This document shows positions 8,556-17,248 of a DNA stretch of 64,000 bases, piece after piece. The stretch covers positions 248,001 to 312,000 of the forward strand of contig NZ_NJGV01000004.1 of assembly GCF_002213425.1 (NCBI RefSeq), in the 5' to 3' direction. A program made the translations under genes and the position numbers. The notes under the pieces are model-generated. The model ran no database searches. It was not told the origin of the DNA and saw only the letters and a program-made list of their open reading frames with translations. Every line of letters starts with the position of its first letter. Position 1 is the stretch's first letter. The stretch comes from Herbaspirillum aquaticum. GTDB taxonomy: Bacteria; Pseudomonadota; Gammaproteobacteria; Burkholderiales; Burkholderiaceae_D.

Positions 8556-9692
8556 ATGCGGCGCGCGCCTGCCAGCCTGTCCAACATTTTCCGCCTCGGC
8601 ATCAAGGAGCTGTGGAGCCTGTTGCGTGATCCGGCCATGCTGGTCCTGATCGCCTATACCTTCACGCTCTCCATCTACGTGGCTGCCACGGCCATGCCGG
8701 AGAGCCTGCACAATGCCGCCATTGCCATCGTCGACAACGATGGCTCGCCGCTGTCGGCGCGCATTGCGTCCTTGTTCTATCCGCCGCATTTCAAGGTGGC
8801 CCGGCTGGTGACGGCGCGCCAGGCCGATGCCGGGCTGGATGCGGGGGACTACACCTTCGTATTGGACATCCCCGCGGATTTCCAGCGCGACGTGCTGGCC
8901 GGGCGCGCGCCGGCGGTGCAGCTGAATGTGGATGCCACGCGCATGAGCCAGGCCTTCACCGGCAACAGTTACATCCAGCAGATGGTCGGCAACGAGGTCA
9001 CGCAATTCGTCCAGCGTAGCGAGGCCATCGGCAGTACGCCGGTGGGGCTGGCCTTGCGCATGCGCTTCAATCCCAACCTGGAGCAGTCCTGGTTCGGCTC
9101 GCTCATGGAGATCATCAACAATGTCACCATGCTCTCCATCATCCTGACGGGGGCGGCGCTCATTCGCGAGCGCGAGCACGGCACCATCGAACACCTGCTG
9201 GTGATGCCGGTGAGTCCGGCCGAGATCATGCTGGCCAAGGTGTGGGCCATGGGTTCGGTCGTGGCGCTGGCGGCCTTGATGTCGCTGCTGCTGATCGTGC
9301 GCGGGGCCTTGCAGGTCCCCATCGAGGGCTCGTTGGCGCTGTTCATGCTGGTGACGGTGCTGCACCTGTTTGCGACTACGTCGATGGGCATTTTCATGGC
9401 GACCTTGGCGCGCTCGATGCCGCAGTTCGGGATGCTCACCGTACTGGTGCTGTTGCCGCTGCAGCTGCTGTCGGGAGGCTCCACGCCGCGCGAGAGCATG
9501 CCTGTACCGGTACAGGACATCATGCTGGCGGCCCCGACGACGCATTTTGTAGCGGCAGGGCAAGCCATACTGTACCGGGGCGCTGGCCTGGAAGTGATCT
9601 GGCCGCAACTGCTGGCTATCCTGGCAATTGGCCTGGTCCTGTTTGTAGCTGCACTGGGCCGGTTCAGGAAGACCATCAGCCAGATGGCGTGA
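8556..9692 (+). CDS. ABC-2 type permease (YhhJ-like)
   Basis: 378 residues with the ABC-2 layout: N-terminal TM (about 25-45), a periplasmic domain including FVLDIPADFQRDVLAGRAP, and a five-TM C-terminal block containing REREHGTIEHLLVMPVSPAE, the family hallmark. Length equals E. coli YhhJ. It pairs with the permease half of the preceding fusion protein to complete the exporter. It starts one base after the preceding stop. Confidence 0.9.
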   Translation: MRRAPASLSNIFRLGIKELWSLLRDPAMLVLIAYTFTLSIYVAATAMPESLHNAAIAIVDNDGSPLSARIASLFYPPHFKVARLVTARQADAGLDAGDYTFVLDIPADFQRDVLAGRAPAVQLNVDATRMSQAFTGNSYIQQMVGNEVTQFVQRSEAIGSTPVGLALRMRFNPNLEQSWFGSLMEIINNVTMLSIILTGAALIREREHGTIEHLLVMPVSPAEIMLAKVWAMGSVVALAALMSLLLIVRGALQVPIEGSLALFMLVTVLHLFATTSMGIFMATLARSMPQFGMLTVLVLLPLQLLSGGSTPRESMPVPVQDIMLAAPTTHFVAAGQAILYRGAGLEVIWPQLLAILAIGLVLFVAALGRFRKTISQMA

Positions 9693-9759
9693 TGGAGGAG
9701 GGCACGCAACGCTGCCGTGCCCGCATGAATAGCGATGGAATCAACCGGGAGCAATCATC

Positions 9760-9924
9760 ATGGACTTCAACAGCCCCTCTACCTGGATACCGCTCATCAG
9801 CATCGCACTGCTGCTGATCGGCTATGGTCAACGCGCGCAACGCTGGGCACCTTATTGCATGCTGGCGGGGGCGTTTGGATTGCTGGGGGTGTTGGTGTAT
9901 CGGGTGTCGGTGGCGATTGGGTGA
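9760..9924 (+). CDS. Small two-TM membrane protein (54 residues)
   Basis: Starts MDFNSPSTWIPLISIALLLI and has two hydrophobic segments (about 9-22 and 34-52) separated by a short basic, aromatic turn (GQRAQRWAPY). CGGGAG sits eight bases before the ATG, a better ribosome site than several neighbours have. It is 67 bases downstream of the exporter permease on the same strand, so probably co-transcribed. Family not recognised; an accessory subunit of the pump is possible but unproven. Confidence 0.6.
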   Translation: MDFNSPSTWIPLISIALLLIGYGQRAQRWAPYCMLAGAFGLLGVLVYRVSVAIG

Positions 9925-9931
9925 AGTGGTT

Positions 9932-10117
9932 TCAGGTGCCGCCATTGGCATACGCTTCGCCGATGGCGCGCAGTGCCAGCAACGCGGCAGGGCGATCATC
10001 CGGACTGTCCAGTGACTCCAAAGCAGCCTTCAGGTACTCGATGGCCAGCAGAGGGTTCGCGCGCAGTTCGGCGATTTCACGCTCGTGGTGAGAAACCGCT
10101 GTCTTGATCTTGTTCAT
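9932..10117 (-). pseudogene. C-terminally truncated antitoxin-like protein
   Basis: 61 residues from the ATG at 10117. The segment RANPLLAIEYLKAALESLDS followed by DRPAALLALRAIGEAY matches the N-terminal half of HTH-type addiction-module antidote proteins (about 100 residues). In those the pattern continues into a helix-turn-helix; here the frame ends with ANGGT right where that domain should begin. No toxin gene adjoins. It is probably a decayed remnant, though a short functional protein cannot be excluded. Confidence 0.5.
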
Positions 10118-10450
10118 GGTTGGCTCACTGATGTTGCCTGTTGCTGGCATAAATCATTTAAATAATATTTCCGGTCGTCATTGGCAGGCGCGGGGCCTTG
10201 CAGATCTTCGTTCGGGAGTCGCTTGAAAGAGGACCAATGTTTCCGGGGCAGTGATACGAATCCGCTTTGGGAGCGCGCATTCTCCCCAGCAGGTGTTGGC
10301 TCTTCCACGCCATCACCCCAAACTCCACCCCGCATTCGAATTGCTTCGACCACCCCTTGCCCACGAAGCAATCAGTTGTGCAAGCCATCAAAAAATCGCC
10401 CCCTGCCAAACTGCACAGGGGGCGACTTCACCGCAAAAAGAAACCGGGCA
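10118..10450. other. Intergenic region upstream of the antitoxin remnant, downstream of parC
   Basis: Apart from the parC terminator at 10390-10425 I see no gene here. Short frames on the minus strand run through the terminator stem and resemble nothing known. The area may contain decayed remains of the module to which the truncated antitoxin belonged. Confidence 0.4.
10390..10425 (-). terminator. Terminator of parC
   Basis: Read on the minus strand: 10-bp perfect stem TCGCCCCCTG/CAGGGGGCGA with a nine-base loop, followed by a run of T. Confidence 0.92.
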
Positions 10451-12766
10451 TCAACCCTGCGAACGCAACCCCGTCGCCTTGATGCGCGACTCCAGCACGC
10501 GGCCCTTGCGTGCGCGCTTGCCCACGTGCGCCAGCAGCTTCTCGCCGCTCAAGGCGATCTCCTTGGGCTTGCTCATGTTGCCGGTGCCGTTGACCACGAC
10601 ACCCTTCTGGCTGATGGCCTGTGCGGCAACCAGCTTTTCGTTCTTTTCCAGCTCCATCAGGTTTACGCCACGGCCACCGGAAGACAGGGTCTTCATCTCG
10701 TCCAGGCCAAACACCAGCAGGCGGCCATTGGCCGAGACGCAGGCCACGGCGCTGGCGTCGGCGGCCACCGGCGTCGGTGCCAGCGGCAGCGCACCTTCAT
10801 CGAGCGTGAAGAAGCTCTTGCCGCCCTTGACGCGGCCAAACATGTCGGACGCCTTGGCGATGAAACCAGCCGCCGCATCAGAGGCCAGCAACAGCGTGGT
10901 ATCGGCCGGACCGGCAAAGTAGTGCTGGATGCTGCTGCCGCTGGCCAGTTCGATCAGCGTGGTGACAGGCACACCATCGCCGCGCGCATTGGGCAGCGCA
11001 TTGACCGCAATCGTGTAGACCCGGCCGTTGGAGCCGAAGGCCAGCAGGTTGTCCACGGTGCGGCATTCAAACGCGCCATAGAGACCGTCACCGGCCTTGA
11101 AGGTGAACTGCGTCGCATCGTGGCCATGGCCGGTACGCGCGCGCACCCAGCCCTTCTGCGAAATGATCACCGTCACCGGTTCATCGATCACCTTCTGCTC
11201 GAAGGTGGCACGCTCGGCTTCTTCGATGATGGTGCGGCGGGCATCGCCGTAGGTCTTGGCGTCGCCTTCGATTTCCTTGATGACCAGACGCTTCATCGAG
11301 GACGGATTGTCCAGCAGGTCCTGCAGCGTGGTCTTCTCGCTGCGCAGTTCGGCCAGCTCCTGCTGGATCTTGATGGCTTCCAGTCGCGCCAGCTGGCGCA
11401 GGCGGATTTCCAGGATGTCTTCGGCCTGGCGGTCGGAGAGCTTGAAGGCGTCCATCAGGGCCGGCTTCGGTTCGTCCGATTCGCGGATGATCTTGATGAC
11501 CTTGTCGATGTTCAACAGCACCGCTTCCCGGCCTTCCAGGATGTGGATGCGGTCGTCCACCTTCTGCATGCGGAACTGCGTGCGGCGGGTCACCGTGTCG
11601 AAGCGGAAGCTGATCCACTCGGTGAGGATATCGGTCAGATTCTTCTGGCGCGGACGGCCATCGCCGCCGATCATCACCAGGTTCAGCGAGGCACTGGTCT
11701 CCAGCGAGGTCTGTGCCAGGAGCGTGTTCATGAACTCGGTCTGGTCCTGGTTCTTGGACTTGGGCTCGAACACCAGGCGCACCGGCGCTTCGCGGCCGGA
11801 TTCGTCGCGCACTGCATCGAGCAGGCCCAGGATGGCAGCCTTCTGCGCCTGCTGTTCGGGCGTGAGCGACTTCTTGCCCAGCTTCAGCTTGGGGTTGGTC
11901 AGCTCTTCGATTTCTTCCAGCACGCGCTGCGAGGAAACGCCCGGCGGCAGTTCGGTAATGACCGCCTGCCACTGGCCGCGCGCCAGGTCTTCGATCTTCC
12001 AGCGCGCACGCACCTTCAGGCTGCCACGGCCGCTCTGGTACATCTCGGCGATGGTCGATTTCGGGGTGATGATCTGGCCGCCACCGGGGAAGTCCGGGCC
12101 GGGGATCAATTCCATCAGCTCGGCGTGCGTGATCTTCTGATTGCGGATCATCGCCACGGCCGCCTTGGCCACTTCGGTCAGGTTGTGCGAGGGGATTTCA
12201 GTGGCCATGCCCACGGCAATGCCGGAGGCACCGTTCAAGAGCAGGAAGGGCAGGCGCGCCGGCAAGAGGCGCGGCTCTTCGGTGGAGCCATCATAGTTGG
12301 GCTGGAAATCCACCGTGCCCATGTCGATTTCGTCGAGCAGCAATTTGCTGATGGGGGTCAGGCGTGCTTCGGTGTAGCGCATCGCCGCTGCGCCATCGCC
12401 ATCGCGCGAACCGAAGTTGCCGTGGCCGTCGATGAGGGGATAGCGCAGTGAAAAATCCTGCGCCATGCGCACCAGCGCGTCATACACCGACTGGTCGCCG
12501 TGCGGGTGCAGCTTGCCCAGCACGTCACCGACCACGGCGGCGGACTTGCGCGGCTTGGCCGCCGAGTTCAGCGACAGTTCGTTCATCGCGTAGAGGATGC
12601 GGCGCTGTACCGGTTTCTGGCCGTCGGCGACATCAGGCAGGGCGCGGCCCTTGACCACCGAGATCGCGTAATCGAGATAGGCGCGCTCGGCGAAGGTGGA
12701 CAGCGTCAGGGTGTCGCCGTCCGGGGCCGATGGTGTCTGGTCAAACAGGTTGGCTTGTTCTGTCAT
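10451..12766 (-). CDS. parC: DNA topoisomerase IV subunit A
   Basis: 771 residues. The N-terminal breakage-reunion domain has [20 protein letters not shown], the helix region [17 protein letters not shown] and the active-site tyrosine in [12 protein letters not shown]. The C-terminal part is the shortened beta-pinwheel typical of ParC rather than GyrA. With ParE it decatenates daughter chromosomes. In the quinolone-resistance segment the position equal to E. coli Ser80 is Gln, as I recall for other betaproteobacterial ParC. It is the last gene of a same-strand series parE-slt-hscC-J protein-parC, 63 bases after the J protein. Confidence 0.96.
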   Translation of the reverse strand: MTEQANLFDQTPSAPDGDTLTLSTFAERAYLDYAISVVKGRALPDVADGQKPVQRRILYAMNELSLNSAAKPRKSAAVVGDVLGKLHPHGDQSVYDALVRMAQDFSLRYPLIDGHGNFGSRDGDGAAAMRYTEARLTPISKLLLDEIDMGTVDFQPNYDGSTEEPRLLPARLPFLLLNGASGIAVGMATEIPSHNLTEVAKAAVAMIRNQKITHAELMELIPGPDFPGGGQIITPKSTIAEMYQSGRGSLKVRARWKIEDLARGQWQAVITELPPGVSSQRVLEEIEELTNPKLKLGKKSLTPEQQAQKAAILGLLDAVRDESGREAPVRLVFEPKSKNQDQTEFMNTLLAQTSLETSASLNLVMIGGDGRPRQKNLTDILTEWISFRFDTVTRRTQFRMQKVDDRIHILEGREAVLLNIDKVIKIIRESDEPKPALMDAFKLSDRQAEDILEIRLRQLARLEAIKIQQELAELRSEKTTLQDLLDNPSSMKRLVIKEIEGDAKTYGDARRTIIEEAERATFEQKVIDEPVTVIISQKGWVRARTGHGHDATQFTFKAGDGLYGAFECRTVDNLLAFGSNGRVYTIAVNALPNARGDGVPVTTLIELASGSSIQHYFAGPADTTLLLASDAAAGFIAKASDMFGRVKGGKSFFTLDEGALPLAPTPVAADASAVACVSANGRLLVFGLDEMKTLSSGGRGVNLMELEKNEKLVAAQAISQKGVVVNGTGNMSKPKEIALSGEKLLAHVGKRARKGRVLESRIKATGLRSQG

Positions 12767-12829
12767 TGGTCAGTCTTTGTAAGGTTCTTGCATAAGTGGT
12801 GCATCAGCATGGAGCAATCATGCCCCTGC

Positions 12830-14593
12830 TCAGGAAAAGGCGCGTTTGGAGACGGCTCGGCTCAACAGGTTGCAGATGGTAAAGACCATGGTCGTCACCA
12901 GCATTGTCATGGGGATCGACATCTCGCGCATCCCGACCATCTCGGTCAATACGAAGAGATTGGCAAACTTGTTCACCATGAAATACGTGAAGACACACAG
13001 GAAAGGCAGTGTGCGCGAATGCGCATAGATATCGGACAAAACCATTCCCATCACAGCCAATGACCAGCTGATGAGCATCAGTGCCACTGAGCTTTCAGGA
13101 CCGTGGCTCACGCCGCCGGCTACCGTCAGCACACTCAGGAGCAGCCAGCCTGCGCGCAGTTTGGTGAGGTGCTTGCAAGGCGCATCCAGCAGCCGGTAAT
13201 AATACTCGCCCCCGATGACCAGCAGGTAGGCCCAGGGCAGGAACATGGGCCCAAAGATAAGGGTGTAGGCATTGAAGACCAACCACATGCCGATGAATAG
13301 ACCGATGAGTTTCAGCAGGCCAATGCCGTCATTCTGGCGCGGCGTACCGATGCAGATCACGTACAGCGCTACTACCGATAGCCCCAGGCACAAAGGTAGC
13401 AGTACCCAAGGACCGCTGTGCTGAAGTGTCATCAGGAGCAGGTCCAGCAGGGCGGCAGGGATAATCCAAAACAGTTGCCCGTTGCGCGACCTCACTATCT
13501 GACCCAGGCGCTCTGATCGGGACGGGTTTCCGAACACCTGTAGGCATACCAGCACCAGGAACAACAACTGACCCAGCAACCAGCCACCGATGTAGTAGTT
13601 GTTTCGTCCTACCGCCTGCTGTAAATAATCATCCAGCTTGCTGAAGTCCAGCGATGAAAACAGCATCGCCGAGAAAACGATGCCCAGCACGATAGAGGCC
13701 AGCAAATGCTGGCCTTGCAGGCGCTTGCGCGTCAGGCGCGGCTCCCACCAGGCGATCACCTCGGCATTGAGCTTGCGGTGCAGGATCTCAGGACAATTCC
13801 AGCGCATGTGCTGGATCAACTGCTGCATTTCTTCGGTGAAGCGGCGATTGTAGAGTTTGCTGCTCCATGTCGGCGGGCTGTCGGCCAGCAGGGCGCGCGC
13901 CGCCTCGGTCTTGAGTTTGACCAGATGCTGGTGCATGCGCAAGGCGCGCAGTTCCGACAGGATAGGCCAAGTCAGTCCGGGCTGGAGGGCATTTAGATGA
14001 GATGGGTTTTCTTCCCAGCGATAAAAGGCATTGAGACCTTCGATCAGATCCGGGTCTGGATCCGGCTGCGCGCAGTAACGTGCAGCTTCGAGTTCGAAAG
14101 CCTGGGCAAAATCGAGGTTGTCGAAGTCCTGGCCACGCGTATGTTTGGTCAATGCATTGGCCAGGCTGTAATGCAGACTTTCGGCGAAGGCATTGGCATA
14201 GTCGCGCAGGAAGTCTTCCCAGCTTTGCGCCGGCGTACGGCTGGCCTGGAAAATGACTGGCGCAGCCGCTGCCGGGGGCAAGGCTGGCAGCGTGACGATG
14301 TTGATGGGCGCGGCCGATGAGTCCGGCTCCGGCGGTGCGGGCTGTATTGATGCGGCTGCAGCCGTTGGCGCGATGCTTTCCGCTTGGGCGGCTACGCCGT
14401 CGTCTTCCAGTGCTGACTGGGCCAGATTCAGTGCAAGTTCATACGCCTGGCGCAGCTTCTGGAAGCGTTCAGCATCGTCATCTGGTCGAGTGGTCTTCAG
14501 GCCGGCCGCATAAGCGCGCTTAACTGCACGAGTATCGGTGGTCGGCGCAAGTTGCAGCAGATCCCAGGCCCATTTGTTCCATTCTGCGTACAT
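12830..14593 (-). CDS. Membrane-anchored J-domain-like co-chaperone
   Basis: 587 residues. Residues 5-55 align with a J domain (DTRAVKRAYAAGL ... ERFQKLRQAYELAL), but the invariant HPD reads RPD (TTRPDDD). A linker with low-complexity Ala/Pro follows, then a soluble helical region (about 120-290) and about eight TM segments to the C-terminus. It starts at the ATG sharing one base with the stop of the HscC-type Hsp70 (TGATG), so the two are translationally coupled. In E. coli, HscC works with J-like membrane proteins DjlB and DjlC; this is the equivalent partner by context. Base composition is less GC-rich than its neighbours. Confidence 0.72.
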   Translation of the reverse strand: MYAEWNKWAWDLLQLAPTTDTRAVKRAYAAGLKTTRPDDDAERFQKLRQAYELALNLAQSALEDDGVAAQAESIAPTAAAASIQPAPPEPDSSAAPINIVTLPALPPAAAAPVIFQASRTPAQSWEDFLRDYANAFAESLHYSLANALTKHTRGQDFDNLDFAQAFELEAARYCAQPDPDPDLIEGLNAFYRWEENPSHLNALQPGLTWPILSELRALRMHQHLVKLKTEAARALLADSPPTWSSKLYNRRFTEEMQQLIQHMRWNCPEILHRKLNAEVIAWWEPRLTRKRLQGQHLLASIVLGIVFSAMLFSSLDFSKLDDYLQQAVGRNNYYIGGWLLGQLLFLVLVCLQVFGNPSRSERLGQIVRSRNGQLFWIIPAALLDLLLMTLQHSGPWVLLPLCLGLSVVALYVICIGTPRQNDGIGLLKLIGLFIGMWLVFNAYTLIFGPMFLPWAYLLVIGGEYYYRLLDAPCKHLTKLRAGWLLLSVLTVAGGVSHGPESSVALMLISWSLAVMGMVLSDIYAHSRTLPFLCVFTYFMVNKFANLFVLTEMVGMREMSIPMTMLVTTMVFTICNLLSRAVSKRAFS

Positions 14594-16302
14594 CACAGCG
14601 CACTCTCCTGCTCGATCTGGTCCAGCATCTGGTCCAACTGGACGTGCTCCTTGCGGATCAAATGGCTGTCCTGCGTTTCGAGCACGGCCTGGTAGTGCGC
14701 GATGACCTGCGAGAGGAACTGGCGGCGTTCGCCCAGCGATTGCTCATAGATGCGATCGGCGCGAGCCAGCAAGGTACGCGTCTGCATCTGGTCACGCGGA
14801 TGGATCTTCAGTTCGCTCAGTTCGGCAAGACGCTGCTCAATCTGGGCCTGCGTCATCACACCGGGCGACTCCAGGATCACCAGCTTGTGGACCTCATCGC
14901 TGCCCAGCACCTTGACTTCCACTTCGAGGATACCGTTGATATCGTAGGTAAAACGGATATCCAGTGATACTTCGCCCGCCTTGCGCTTGGGAATGGGTAC
15001 GCTGATCTGGCCCAGCGAGATATTATCGGCCACAAGCCGAGATTCGCCCTGGTAGATATGGACATCGACTTCTTCCTGGTTGTCGCGAATGGTCGCCACA
15101 TTCTGCACGCGTGAGGAAGGAATGACGGTGTTGCGTTCGATGATGGGCAGGTAATGCCCATGGGTATAGTGGCTGGGCCCGACTTGTCGCGAGGTGGCGA
15201 TGCCCAGGGAATAAGGGGCCACATCGGTCAAGACGATCTCTTGCAGGGCCGCGTCGCGCATCTTCAGTCCGCCCTGCACGGCCGCGCCCAGCACCACGAC
15301 TTCATCCGGATTGACCGTGATGTCGGGGAATCTGCCAAACAAGCGCGAGACCAGTTTGCGCACCAGCGGCATGCGGGTGGCACCGCCAGCGAGCACCACC
15401 TTGTCCAGTTCATGGGTGCGGATGCGGGCATCGCGCATGGCGCGTTCCACTGGCAGGCGCAGTCGCTCCAGCAAAGATTCTGCCAGGCGGGCCAGGGTGT
15501 CTTCGTCCAGTTCACACCGATATTCCTCGCCTTCGTAATGCACCCGCAGGGTGGTCGTCGCCTGTTCCGAGAGCGCGCGCTTGCCGCGTTCCATTTCTTC
15601 GCGCAGTTTGCGGGACTGGCGTGGATCCAGCGCGATGCCACCCAAGCGTTGTCCCAGGCCGCTGCGTTTGAGGAAGTCCAGCGTCATCGCCTGCAGAAAA
15701 TCTTCGCCGCCGAGGAAGTTGTCGCCGGCGGTGGCGCGCACTTCCATGACGCCATCGAAGAGTTCGAGAATGGAGACGTCAAAGGTGCCGCCGCCCAGGT
15801 CGAAGATGAGGAACTTGCTCTCGGCCTGTTGCTGGTGCATGCCAAAGGCCAGCGCTGCAGCTGTGGGCTCGTTGAGCAGGGAGTCGACCTTCAGACCAGC
15901 CAGTTGACCAGCATGGCGGGTGGCCTTGCGCTGGGCATCGCTGAAATAGGCGGGCACGGTAATGACGGCTTCGGTCACGGGCTCGCCCAGGAATGCTTCG
16001 GCATCGGCTTTGAGTGCGCGCAGGACGATCGAGGACAACTCTTCCGGACGGAATACCTTGTTGCCCAGCGCGATGCGTTTGTCGCTGCCCATGTAGCGTT
16101 TGAAGAGGGAGGTACTCAATTCAGGGTGGGTTTGCAACCGCTCCTGCGCGGCCTTGCCGACCAGCAGGCCGCCGTCGTCATCAATGCCGACGCAGGATGG
16201 CGTGAGGTTTTCTCCCAGTCCGTTGGGAATGATTTCTGCTTGGCCGTTGCGCCAGACGGCGACCAGACTATTGGTGGTGCCTAAATCAATTGCGATGATC
16301 AT
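14593..16302 (-). CDS. hscC: HscC-type Hsp70 chaperone
   Basis: 569 residues, shorter than DnaK (about 640) and close to E. coli HscC. The ATPase domain is intact: [59 protein letters not shown]. The substrate domain is present (about 370-500) but the lid is short and lacks the acidic EEVD-like tail of DnaK. It should be a specialised cytoplasmic Hsp70 with fast nucleotide exchange, acting with the coupled J protein. It lies between the lytic transglycosylase and the J protein genes. Confidence 0.9.
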   Translation of the reverse strand: MIIAIDLGTTNSLVAVWRNGQAEIIPNGLGENLTPSCVGIDDDGGLLVGKAAQERLQTHPELSTSLFKRYMGSDKRIALGNKVFRPEELSSIVLRALKADAEAFLGEPVTEAVITVPAYFSDAQRKATRHAGQLAGLKVDSLLNEPTAAALAFGMHQQQAESKFLIFDLGGGTFDVSILELFDGVMEVRATAGDNFLGGEDFLQAMTLDFLKRSGLGQRLGGIALDPRQSRKLREEMERGKRALSEQATTTLRVHYEGEEYRCELDEDTLARLAESLLERLRLPVERAMRDARIRTHELDKVVLAGGATRMPLVRKLVSRLFGRFPDITVNPDEVVVLGAAVQGGLKMRDAALQEIVLTDVAPYSLGIATSRQVGPSHYTHGHYLPIIERNTVIPSSRVQNVATIRDNQEEVDVHIYQGESRLVADNISLGQISVPIPKRKAGEVSLDIRFTYDINGILEVEVKVLGSDEVHKLVILESPGVMTQAQIEQRLAELSELKIHPRDQMQTRTLLARADRIYEQSLGERRQFLSQVIAHYQAVLETQDSHLIRKEHVQLDQMLDQIEQESAL

Positions 16303-16356
16303 TGCTGCCGTTCCCCGAAATGATGGATTTCTTGGTCTTGTTGGGTGCTACTGGTC

Positions 16357-17247
16357 CTACTGGCCGCTGGGGGGGACCCGAGGAGGGAGTGTCACCTTCA
16401 GGCGCGGTCCGCCCGCGGCATCGTTGCGCGCGGCTTGCGCCAGCGGCATGGGCTGCCCCGGCCGGTACAGTTCATAGAAACGCGACACCAGCCGCACATA
16501 GCCCTGGGTCTCGGGATAGGGCGGGATCTTGTTGCCATACTTCTGCACCGCGCCTTCCCCGGCGTTGTAGGAGGCAATGGCCAGTTCCACGTGCTGCGGG
16601 AACATTGCCATCAGATCGCGCAGGTAGCGCGCGGCCAGGCGGATGTTGATCTTCGGGTCGGTCAGCTTCTGGTGCAGCGTCTTGCGGCGATCGCCCTGCA
16701 GGCCGTAACGCTCGGCAGTATCGGGCAGGATCTGCATCAGGCCCACCGCACCCTTGCTGGACACCGCCGTGGCATTGAAGCCGGATTCGGCCGTCATGAC
16801 GGCCTTGAGCAGCGCCGCATCCAGGCCGAAGTCGCTGGCCGCTTCGGTGAGCAGGCTGTCGTACTTGCGGGCATCGCGATGGGCCAGCATGGTCTTGACG
16901 AAAGGCGGATCGGCCGGCGTCACCGCTTCCTTGCTGCCGGGATGATTGAGCAGCGATGCACTGCTGGCCATGAGCTTGTCCGGGTCGTCCAGGGTCTGGG
17001 CATAGAAGTGCACCGCGCCATCGGCATCGGTGTACCGGTACACAATGGTCTTGGACTTCTTTGCAGCGGCAGCCGTACCGGTACTGTCCCGGCCACTGTC
17101 CGCTGCTTCCACCCGCATGTGCTGTACACCATCGGCATCGGTGTACCGGACCACTTGCTGCGACTGTACCGGTCCGGCGCAGAGCAGCGCCGCCGCGCCC
17201 AGGAGGGCGGCGACAGCGCTGGTGTGCAGGAACGCGGCGCGGCGCAT
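16357..17247 (-). CDS. Lytic transglycosylase (SLT domain), exported
   Basis: 296 residues with a signal peptide (AFLHTSAVAALLGAAALLCA, cleavage near QSQ). Two short DUF4124-like repeats follow, each centred on RYTDADG (about 34-40 and 71-77). The SLT goose-lysozyme-like domain spans about 125-265, with the catalytic glutamate in MTAESGFNATAVSSKGAVGL and the later ASYNAGEGAV and YVRLVSRF motifs. It cleaves peptidoglycan glycan strands to 1,6-anhydro products in the periplasm. The ATG is one base after the parE stop, so the two genes are coupled. Confidence 0.93.
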   Translation of the reverse strand: MRRAAFLHTSAVAALLGAAALLCAGPVQSQQVVRYTDADGVQHMRVEAADSGRDSTGTAAAAKKSKTIVYRYTDADGAVHFYAQTLDDPDKLMASSASLLNHPGSKEAVTPADPPFVKTMLAHRDARKYDSLLTEAASDFGLDAALLKAVMTAESGFNATAVSSKGAVGLMQILPDTAERYGLQGDRRKTLHQKLTDPKINIRLAARYLRDLMAMFPQHVELAIASYNAGEGAVQKYGNKIPPYPETQGYVRLVSRFYELYRPGQPMPLAQAARNDAAGGPRLKVTLPPRVPPSGQ

Positions 17248-17248
17248 G

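Noticed and set aside
10114-10409. Minus-strand frames upstream of the antitoxin remnant as its toxin
   Set aside because: They cross the parC terminator stem, lack ribosome sites and show no RelE/HigB features.
10181-12451. 756-codon plus-strand frame across parC and its terminator
   Set aside because: Antisense to parC, reads through the terminator hairpin, composition biased to Gln/His/Arg/Gly.
16302-16400. Collagen-like Gly-Xaa-Yaa reading (GATGPTGRWGGP)
   Set aside because: It lies in a frame covering the slt stop and intergenic bases; too short and without repeats beyond this point.
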